This document shows, in pieces, positions 1-5,455 of a stretch of DNA of 6,298 nt; position 1 is the first letter of the stretch, and the number at the start of each line of letters is the position of its first letter. Under the pieces are notes generated by a model that worked only from the letters and a program-made list of their open reading frames with translations, made no database searches and was not told the origin of the DNA. A program made the translations under genes and the position numbers. The stretch comes from an uncultured Dehalococcoidia bacterium (lineage in GTDB: Bacteria > Chloroflexota > Dehalococcoidia > Dehalococcoidales > UBA3254): the NCBI GenBank assembly GCA_903890885.1, contig CAITCX010000089.1, positions 1 through 6,298 on the forward strand, read 5' to 3'.

Positions 1-1
1 C

Positions 2-184
2 GGTCTACTCAATGTTGACGGTAGCGGTGTAACATCCGATGCCCGCATCCGCATCGAGGGTTTGTTTGGGTTGGTGGAAAAGGGCGAAATGGAACCAGCC
101 GATCTCAAGGCTGAACTGGACCGCTGGAATATATTTGAACAATACCAGGACCGGTTTTTCTCAATTTTTCATAAAAAAAGTTAG
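2..184 (+). CDS. C-terminal fragment of an unidentified protein
   Basis: An open frame enters from the left edge and reads 60 codons to a TAG at 182-184. The other two forward frames are poor: frame 1 meets a stop within six codons. The visible tail has a short acidic and charged helical stretch (roughly residues 24-42 of the fragment) followed by an aromatic end rich in Phe, Tyr and Trp. I see no zinc-binding, nucleotide-binding or transmembrane motif and do not recognise the family. The stop is 31 bases upstream of the thymidylate synthase start in the same direction, so the two could be co-transcribed. That it is a real gene end rests on the uninterrupted frame, codon choice and close spacing; the function is unknown. 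Confidence 0.6.
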   Translation, partial: GLLNVDGSGVTSDARIRIEGLFGLVEKGEMEPADLKAELDRWNIFEQYQDRFFSIFHKKS

Positions 185-201
185 TCCGGCATCATCCGGA
201 A

Positions 202-209
202 AAAGGGGA
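202..209 (+). promoter_or_regulatory. Ribosome-binding site for thyA (TTG start)
   Basis: The purine run AAAGGGGA lies 6 bases before TTG 216-218. No ATG or GTG in this frame lies near it, so this site decides the TTG start. It directly follows a small perfect inverted repeat, TCCGG/CCGGA with a six-base loop (185-200), which is not followed by a T-run. Confidence 0.55.
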
Positions 210-215
210 TAGTTT

Positions 216-863
216 TTGGATATTACCGTCTTAGAAGCCCGTGATTTATCCGAAGCCTGGTTTTTATGCCTGAGGAAGGCCCTCACTGAAGGATATACTT
301 ACAAAATAGAACGAGGCAGTTTTGCAGGACAGCACCGTAAGGAATTGGGGTTGATAGTAGTCCGTATCAAAAACCCCGGCACACGCCCCCTGGTTCCGGA
401 TGTTCCCCAGGGAGTTCCTCCTCCTTCAACTATGGAATATGTCGAATCCTATCTGCCTTATTTGATGACATCTCACCGGGTTGAGGGCGAGCAGTACACT
501 TACGGGCAGTACCTGGAGAAACAAATTCCTGAAGTAATCAAAATGTACAAAGAGCAGGGACCCAATACCAACCAGGCTTATATGACTGTAGGTGACGAGG
601 AATCAGTCTTCCAGAGCGATCCGCCCTGTTTAAGAGGCATAGATACCCGAATAAGGGACAATAAGCTCAACTTTATTGTCTACTTCCGCTCCTGGGACCT
701 ATGGGCCGGTTTCCCCTCCAATCTGGCTGCCATCCAGTTACTAAAAGAATATATGGCCAGTGAAATAGGGGTGGAGGACGGCGAACTGGTAGGTATGAGC
801 AAAGGCCTGCATGTATATGAATACGCCTGGGATTTGGCCAGAACTACGCTCAGGATGGGTTAA
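216..863 (+). CDS. thyA: Thymidylate synthase, short methanogen-type ThyA family
   Basis: Thymidylate synthases of the ThyA fold methylate dUMP to dTMP with methylene-tetrahydrofolate (or a pterin analogue) in the cytoplasm. The C-terminal half carries the family signature with the same spacing as E. coli ThyA: nucleophile Cys138 in a PPC motif (E. coli Cys146), Arg158-Ser159-x-Asp161 (166/167/169), Asn169 in a GFPSN motif (Asn177), and His199-x-Tyr201 (207/209). Asn169 is the residue that selects uracil over cytosine, which favours dUMP synthase over dCMP hydroxymethylase. A YTYG motif near 94-97 matches the conserved Tyr94 region. At 215 aa it is about 50 residues shorter than E. coli ThyA and lacks the C-terminal closing segment. 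The residue after the Cys is Leu, not His, and the paired Arg126/127 site reads Gln-Ala (120-121). These traits resemble the archaeal or methanogen-type subfamily. The start is TTG with a good upstream purine run. The 3' end overlaps the convergent dnaJ-like gene by 14 bases. Confidence 0.85.
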   Translation: MDITVLEARDLSEAWFLCLRKALTEGYTYKIERGSFAGQHRKELGLIVVRIKNPGTRPLVPDVPQGVPPPSTMEYVESYLPYLMTSHRVEGEQYTYGQYLEKQIPEVIKMYKEQGPNTNQAYMTVGDEESVFQSDPPCLRGIDTRIRDNKLNFIVYFRSWDLWAGFPSNLAAIQLLKEYMASEIGVEDGELVGMSKGLHVYEYAWDLARTTLRMG

Positions 864-1671
864 TATTGACGACCAGGTAGAGGTCGCCGGTTTGTCGCCC
901 CTCTTTTTTACCCAGTCCCTTGAGGCGGATACATGTGCCGGCTTGAATTCCAGCCGGGATTTTGACCATTATTTTGCGGGTTTTCAAACCCCTGCGGTGA
1001 AGGTAAATTTTCTCGCCTCCGGATTTGGCTTCAGTTGATGTTATCTCGAAATTCTGCGAGACATCCAGGAAGACCGGAGGATCGGGTATCTGTATCCCTA
1101 ACAACTTTTGCAAGACGTATTGACTGAGTTTGAGTGTGGTTCGGGTAGCCCAGCGCTCCACAAAATTGGGTTTAAACCCAGGTGCAGTCATTTGCGAAGA
1201 ATTTGGCTGGGCGGTGGTTTGATTACTATAGGTATAACTGCGGTTGCCGCCGCTGCCGAAATTGTAAACCCGGAATACCACATTATTAGCTCCGAAAAAG
1301 ACCCTGTTTAGAAATTCGGGATCGAACCGCAGGCCTTGCTGGGCGAACATGCGGTTTAATTCATTCATATTGGCCTGGTTTGAGAAAGCATCCCGGAATA
1401 TATCCTGCTGAGAATAATTAAAACCCTGCCCTGGATTAAATCCGGCGGCCGCCATTCCACCCTGACGTATCTGATCGTACTGCTGGCGTTTGACAGTATC
1501 GCTTAACACGCTAAAGGCTTCGTTAATGTCTTTAAATTTCTCCTCGGCTTCTTTTTCATGACCAGGGTTTTTGTCCGGGTGATATTGGAAAGCCAGTTTG
1601 CGGAAAGCCTTGCGGATATCCTCATCTCCAGCATCATCAGGCACACCCAGAGTTTTATAATAATCTTTCAC
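850..1671 (-). CDS. DnaJ-domain (J-protein) co-chaperone, no zinc finger, single C-terminal domain
   Basis: J-proteins stimulate the ATPase of DnaK (Hsp70) and deliver substrates. From the chosen GTG start (1671) the protein is 273 aa. It opens directly with the J-domain (residues about 2-67), including the KDYYKTLGV helix and the His-Pro-Asp motif at 31-33 in YHPDKN. A Gly/Phe/Gln/Asn-rich linker follows (about 70-165). The last 50-60 residues look like one DnaJ C-terminal beta-sandwich domain, with the typical VKIPAGI, GT-IRLKGLG and GDLYL motifs. No CxxCxGxG zinc repeats are present, so it is not canonical DnaJ. It is also shorter than CbpA-type proteins, which have two such domains. The open frame extends to a TTG at 1743, but a promoter at 1708-1736 lies inside that extension and most J-proteins start just before KDYY, so I prefer GTG 1671. 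A GGAG lies 12 bases before it, which is rather far. It is convergent with thyA and divergent from the tRNA genes. Confidence 0.85.
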   Translation of the reverse strand: MKDYYKTLGVPDDAGDEDIRKAFRKLAFQYHPDKNPGHEKEAEEKFKDINEAFSVLSDTVKRQQYDQIRQGGMAAAGFNPGQGFNYSQQDIFRDAFSNQANMNELNRMFAQQGLRFDPEFLNRVFFGANNVVFRVYNFGSGGNRSYTYSNQTTAQPNSSQMTAPGFKPNFVERWATRTTLKLSQYVLQKLLGIQIPDPPVFLDVSQNFEITSTEAKSGGEKIYLHRRGLKTRKIMVKIPAGIQAGTCIRLKGLGKKEGRQTGDLYLVVNINPS

Positions 1672-1707
1672 GAGAAATTCCGGCTCCAGAAAACATTTCC
1701 TTATGTA

Positions 1708-1736
1708 AGTATAGCATTCCTGAATAAATGCCCCAA
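1708..1736 (-). promoter_or_regulatory. Predicted sigma-70-type promoter of the dnaJ-like gene (extended -10)
   Basis: On the minus strand, TTGGGG (1736-1731) is followed after exactly 17 bases by TATACT (1713-1708), and TGC (1716-1714) precedes the -10 hexamer as an extended -10 motif. Transcription would start near 1701, about 30 bases before GTG 1671. This excludes the upstream TTG at 1743 as a start for this transcript. Prediction only. Confidence 0.5.
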
Positions 1737-1769
1737 AATTCAAGAATTTGAGGGCATTATCGATGAAGT

Positions 1770-1798
1770 TTAACTAAATAGGGCGAACGTGCTATAAT
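1770..1798 (+). promoter_or_regulatory. Predicted promoter of the tRNA-Ser pair (consensus extended -10)
   Basis: TTAACT (1770-1775, four of six matches to TTGACA) is separated by 17 bases from a perfect TATAAT (1793-1798), preceded by TGC (1790-1792). The start would fall near 1805, giving about 12 bases of 5' leader before the first tRNA. Good strength is expected for a stable-RNA promoter. Confidence 0.7.
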
Positions 1799-1816
1799 AG
1801 TTTTTGGCAAACTTAG

Positions 1817-1906
1817 GGAGAGGTGTCCGAGTGGCTTATGGTACCGCTCTCGAAAAGCGGCCTCCGGTTCTCCGGAGCGCGGGTTCAAATCCCGCCCTCT
1901 CCGCCA
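1817..1906 (+). tRNA. tRNA-Ser, anticodon CGA (reads UCG)
   Basis: A complete class II tRNA cloverleaf with CCA encoded at 1904-1906. The acceptor stem is GGAGAGG (1817-1823) paired with CCTCTCC (1896-1902), and the discriminator base is G1903, as expected for serine. The anticodon stem CCGCT/AGCGG encloses the loop CTCGAAA, which places anticodon CGA at 1851-1853. The long variable arm typical of serine tRNAs forms a perfect CTCCGG/CCGGAG stem. The T-arm is GCGGG-TTCAAAT-CCCGC. The D-stem (TCC against GGT) appears to contain one T-T mismatch, which is tolerable. CGA reads only UCG by Watson-Crick pairing, so a UGA-anticodon tRNA for UCA is expected elsewhere in the genome. A strong promoter precedes it, and a second tRNA-Ser follows after 36 bases. 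Confidence 0.96.
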
Positions 1907-1942
1907 TCGAGAGGTGCCATAGATTTCAATCCCCGTTTTTAT

Positions 1943-2032
<90 letters not shown>

Positions 2033-2144
2033 TTAAAATGCAATGTTCTCTATTACACATAGCCTTTGCCAGTTCTTTTAAAAACTAAACGATAAGTTAT
2101 GATTTCGCTTTTACAATCTCAATGTATCGTATTGCAGTTAATTA

Positions 2145-2153
2145 TGTTACAAT
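2145..2153 (+). promoter_or_regulatory. Extended -10 element of dprA, placed for a leaderless mRNA
   Basis: TGT TACAAT forms an extended -10 motif (TGn plus a 5/6 match to TATAAT) whose last base is 9 bases before the GTG at 2163. The expected start of transcription (about 2160) is at or a few bases before the start codon. No Shine-Dalgarno sequence and no convincing -35 box at 16-18 bases are visible. The gap 2033-2162 otherwise holds only AT-rich sequence with a weak inverted repeat, ACGATA (2089-2094) and TATCGT (2125-2130). Confidence 0.5.
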
Positions 2154-2162
2154 TACTTTTCT

Positions 2163-3287
2163 GTGACGACTATTAAAGATTTACCATACTGGGTGGGCTT
2201 TAACATTGTACCTGGTGTAGGCAGGGTAAAGTTCTCCCAACTAGAAAAATATTTTGGTAAATTGGAAACCGCCTGGCAGGCTGGCGCCGCCGATCTCAAG
2301 CAGGCCGGTTTGGATAGCAACGTCATTAAGTCAATCGAGGAAATGCGTCCACATATTGATCTTGTTTCCGAGATGGAAAGGCTGGACAAAGCTGGCATTA
2401 AGGTCTACACTTTTCAGGATGACGATTATCCAGCCAGACTGCGCGAGATATTCGATTACCCGCCGATTATTTATCTGAAGGGAGAATTATCGCTTCAAGA
2501 CGAATGGTGCATAGCTGTGGTGGGGACGCGCCGTGCGACTGTTTACGGTAAACAGGTGACCCAGGAGATTGTTGAAAACCTGGCGCGCAATAAAATCACC
2601 GTGGTAAGCGGACTGGCACGGGGGATCGATACTATAGCTCACCGGGCAGCACTTGAAGCTGAAGGACGCACCGTTGCTATCTGTGCCTGCGGTCTGGACT
2701 CGGTTTATCCCCCGGAAAATGCGGCACTAGCCCGCAGCATCGTTGAAAACGGCGCGCTGATCAGTGAGTATCCGCTGGGGGCTAAGCCTCGTGCTGATAA
2801 CTTTCCGCGACGCAACCGCATCATGAGCGGCATGAGTTTAGGGGTACTGGTTATCGAGGCAGATGAGATTAGCGGAGCCGTTATTACTGCTCATATGGCA
2901 CTAGAACAAAACCGGGAAGTTTTTGCCGTACCTGGCAGCATTCTCTCGCCTATGAGCCGAGGGACGAATACCCTTATTCAAGAGGGCGCCAAGCTGGTCA
3001 GGAATTGTACTGACATCCTTGAGGAATTGAATTTGACCGCTAACATACAGCAACTGGAAATGAAAGAGATGGTTCCGACAAACGAAACCGAAGACCTTCT
3101 GTTAAAGCAGTTGGGTAGCGAACCAGTCCATGTTGACGCGGTATGCCGCAGCAGCGGTTTGCCGGTGGCTACAGTTAGCAGTAATCTGGCTATAATGGAG
3201 TTGAAAGGCCTGGTGAAACAGGTAAGTACTTTGAACTACGTACTGGCCCGTGAAACCAGGGAAAATTATATTGTAAAAGTGAATTAA
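2163..3287 (+). CDS. dprA: DNA-processing protein DprA (Smf)
   Basis: DprA binds incoming single-stranded DNA during natural transformation and loads RecA on it; it is also widespread in bacteria not known to be transformable. At 374 aa it has the full family layout. The N-terminal helix-hairpin-helix-like region (about 10-65) includes IVPGVGRVK. The Rossmann-like DprA core (about 82-290) contains DDDYPARL (86-93), the GTRRATVYG loop (121-129), SGLARGID (149-156), the CGLDSVYPP segment (176-184), FPRRNRIMSG (214-223) and the EQNREVFAVPGS strand (248-259). The C-terminal winged-helix (DML1-like) domain covers about 305-365. The first motif is GTRRAT rather than the more common GSRxAT. Start: GTG 2163; a TAA in frame at 2139-2141 rules out longer forms, and no Shine-Dalgarno precedes it. 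topA begins 4 bases after its stop, so the two are almost certainly one operon. Confidence 0.97.
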   Translation: MTTIKDLPYWVGFNIVPGVGRVKFSQLEKYFGKLETAWQAGAADLKQAGLDSNVIKSIEEMRPHIDLVSEMERLDKAGIKVYTFQDDDYPARLREIFDYPPIIYLKGELSLQDEWCIAVVGTRRATVYGKQVTQEIVENLARNKITVVSGLARGIDTIAHRAALEAEGRTVAICACGLDSVYPPENAALARSIVENGALISEYPLGAKPRADNFPRRNRIMSGMSLGVLVIEADEISGAVITAHMALEQNREVFAVPGSILSPMSRGTNTLIQEGAKLVRNCTDILEELNLTANIQQLEMKEMVPTNETEDLLLKQLGSEPVHVDAVCRSSGLPVATVSSNLAIMELKGLVKQVSTLNYVLARETRENYIVKVN

Positions 3288-3291
3288 TAAG

Positions 3292-5430
3292 ATGAAAGAA
3301 AAATTGGTTATTGTAGAATCCCCAGCCAAGGCCAGAACTTTGGCAAAAATATTGGGCAAAGGCTTCAACCTGAAGGCCTCTATGGGACACGTTCGCGATT
3401 TGCCTAAGAGCCAGATCGGAGTGGATACAGAAAACAACTTTACGCCCAAATACGTGATACCCACGGATAAAAAGAAGCTGGTAACCGAACTAAAAGCGGC
3501 AGTGGCAGAAGCCTCATGCGTTTTTCTGGCAACTGATCCTGATCGCGAAGGTGAGGCCATATCATGGCATCTTTCAGAAGTAATCAAGGGGAAAAATGAC
3601 ATTCCCTACAGCCGGGTAGTCTTCCACGAGATTACCGAAGAAGCTATTAAGGAAGCTTTTAAACATCCCCGCCAAATAGATATTCAACTGGTCAATGCCC
3701 AGCAGGCCCGCCGTGTAGTAGATCGATTAGTTGGCTACAAGATAAGCCCTTTGCTGTGGCGCAAGGTTAAACGAGGCCTTTCCGCCGGAAGAGTTCAGTC
3801 CGTAGCCGTACGCATTGTCGTCGACCGGGAAAGAGAGATTCAGGCCTTTAAACCTGTAGAGTACTGGAATTTGCAGGCTGAGCTGACAAAGCAAGCTGAG
3901 AGTTCCAAAAAAGCGGCCTTCACCGCCGCCTTTGTCGGTTTAATAGATGGATCTAAAATTGAAATCCATAATGAGATGGAATCAACCGCCCTAAAAACCA
4001 ATCTTGAGAAATCCGAATTCGGCGTTTACAAGATTACAACTAAAAAAGTCAACCGCTCGCCGGCTCCGCCTTTTATCACCTCAACTCTGCAGCAGGAAGC
4101 CTGGCGTCAACTGCGTTATTCGGCCAGTCGTACCATGATGCTGGCGCAACAGCTTTATGAAGGTTTAACAATGGGAAGTGAAGGCAACGGCGGTCTAATA
4201 ACATATATGCGTACCGATTCTACTAACATCGCTGCCTCTGCCCTTTCCGAGACCCGCGATTTTATAAAAGAAAAATACGGTGAAAATTATTTACCGGTAA
4301 AAGCACGAGTTTTTAGCAAAACGGTGAAAGGTGCCCAGGAAGCCCATGAAGCTATCCGGCCTACCAGTACAAAACGCGAACCAGTTTCAGTCAAGGAATA
4401 TTTAAATGATGCCCAGTTTAAGCTTTATGACTTGATCTGGAAACGCATGGTGGCATCCCAGATGGCTAATGCGATCTACGATAATATCAGTGTGGACGTA
4501 GAGGCCAAATGTTCATCTCCTAAAACTAGCTACTTGTTGCGCACTGGCAGCACCAAACTTGATTTCCCCGGATATACGACCCTTTATATCGAAGGCCGTG
4601 ATGAAGATGAAAAAGAAGATGAAAAAGGCGCGACTTTGCCTACTTTGATCAAGAACGACCTTTTGAAATTAATAAAAATCTCAGCAGATAAGCACTTCAC
4701 CCAACCTCCTTCACGTTATACTGAAGCTACGCTGATCAAAGTTCTCGAGCAAAAAGGTATTGGCCGTCCCAGCACATATGCTCCCACACTGTCGACTATC
4801 CAGGACAGGGAATACGTCATCCGCACCAAAGGGGCTTTTACGCCGACCGAACTGGGTTTTGTGGTAAATGATTTGCTTACCAAGAGCTTCCCGGACCTGA
4901 TGAACATAGAATTCACGGCCAGAATGGAACTGGAACTGGACGAGATTGCCAGCGAAAACAAAGACTGGGTCAAAGTAGTTCGGGATTATTATGAGCCTAT
5001 GGCAAAAGACCTGGCCAATGCACAGGAACAGGTGGAAAGAGTTAAGATGGCCGATGAAATCACTGAAGAGAAATGTCCTAAATGCGGCAAGTTCATGGCC
5101 GTTAAGAGCGGACGCTTCGGTAAATTCCTGGCCTGCACTGGTTATCCGGAATGTAAAAGCACCAAACCCTACCAGGTCAAGACCGGCGCAAAATGCCCGG
5201 AGTGCGGCAAAGAACTGGTGCAGCGCATTAGCAAGGCAAAGAGGCGTTTTTACGGCTGCAGCGGTTATCCGGATTGTAAGTTCGCTACTTTTACACAACC
5301 CCTTCCGAAAGCCTGCCCGGATTGCGGCGGACTGATGGTTGCTCAGCGCAATAAGACCGCCAAATGTCTGAAGTGCTCTCACACGGAGAAACTGGAAGAC
5401 GAGAAAACGGCGGTAAGTCCGACCACATAA
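3292..5430 (+). CDS. topA: DNA topoisomerase I (type IA)
   Basis: TopA relaxes negative supercoils by transient cleavage of one strand through a 5'-phosphotyrosine, and acts behind transcribing polymerase. The 712 aa protein is complete. The TOPRIM domain (1-about 115) carries Glu9 in IVESPAKA and the Mg-binding Asp82-x-Asp84-x-Glu86 in TDPDREGE. The active-site Tyr305 lies in GLITYMRTDS (301-310) with Arg307 beside it, and His352 in AHEAIRPT matches the conserved catalytic-pocket His. The gyrase-like lid motif GIGRPSTYAPT occurs at 489-499. An acidic insertion lies at about 436-444. The C-terminus has three zinc ribbons: Cys595/598/615/621, Cys635/638/656/662, and a shorter third with Cys675/678/692/695. 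The ATG lies 4 bases after the dprA stop with only a weak AGTGA upstream, which suggests translational coupling to dprA. Confidence 0.98.
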   Translation: MKEKLVIVESPAKARTLAKILGKGFNLKASMGHVRDLPKSQIGVDTENNFTPKYVIPTDKKKLVTELKAAVAEASCVFLATDPDREGEAISWHLSEVIKGKNDIPYSRVVFHEITEEAIKEAFKHPRQIDIQLVNAQQARRVVDRLVGYKISPLLWRKVKRGLSAGRVQSVAVRIVVDREREIQAFKPVEYWNLQAELTKQAESSKKAAFTAAFVGLIDGSKIEIHNEMESTALKTNLEKSEFGVYKITTKKVNRSPAPPFITSTLQQEAWRQLRYSASRTMMLAQQLYEGLTMGSEGNGGLITYMRTDSTNIAASALSETRDFIKEKYGENYLPVKARVFSKTVKGAQEAHEAIRPTSTKREPVSVKEYLNDAQFKLYDLIWKRMVASQMANAIYDNISVDVEAKCSSPKTSYLLRTGSTKLDFPGYTTLYIEGRDEDEKEDEKGATLPTLIKNDLLKLIKISADKHFTQPPSRYTEATLIKVLEQKGIGRPSTYAPTLSTIQDREYVIRTKGAFTPTELGFVVNDLLTKSFPDLMNIEFTARMELELDEIASENKDWVKVVRDYYEPMAKDLANAQEQVERVKMADEITEEKCPKCGKFMAVKSGRFGKFLACTGYPECKSTKPYQVKTGAKCPECGKELVQRISKAKRRFYGCSGYPDCKFATFTQPLPKACPDCGGLMVAQRNKTAKCLKCSHTEKLEDEKTAVSPTT

Positions 5431-5436
5431 GCAATT

Positions 5437-5449
5437 ACCCTTCGAGGGT
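5437..5449 (+). promoter_or_regulatory. Small hairpin containing the ribosome-binding site of xer
   Basis: ACCCT (5437-5441) and AGGGT (5445-5449) can pair around a three-base TCG loop. The purine-rich strand GAGGG (5444-5448) is the best Shine-Dalgarno for the GTG at 5456, with 7 bases between. The hairpin starts 6 bases after the topA stop. Ribosomes terminating on topA could open it; this is inference. No T-run follows, so it is not a terminator. Confidence 0.4.
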
Positions 5450-5455
5450 TTAAAA

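Noticed and set aside
185..200. Perfect inverted repeat TCCGG/CCGGA between the first gene and thyA, considered as a terminator
   Set aside because: Only five base pairs, and it is followed by a purine run that serves as the thyA ribosome-binding site rather than a T-run.
1655..1696. 13-codon upstream ORF on the minus strand overlapping the dnaJ-like start
   Set aside because: Its AGGAA is too close to the ATG for a functional Shine-Dalgarno and nothing else supports translation.
2089..2130. Inverted repeat ACGATA/TATCGT before dprA, considered as an operator
   Set aside because: Six base pairs separated by 30 AT-rich bases is expected by chance.
3191..3196. Perfect TATAAT inside the 3' part of dprA, considered as an internal topA promoter
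   Set aside because: No TG extension and no -35-like hexamer at 16-18 bases; it falls in conserved-type coding sequence and a chance match is likely.
4711..5382. Long minus-strand open frame opposite the 3' end of topA
   Set aside because: It is a mirror of the high-quality topA frame, including its zinc-ribbon codons, with no family motif of its own.
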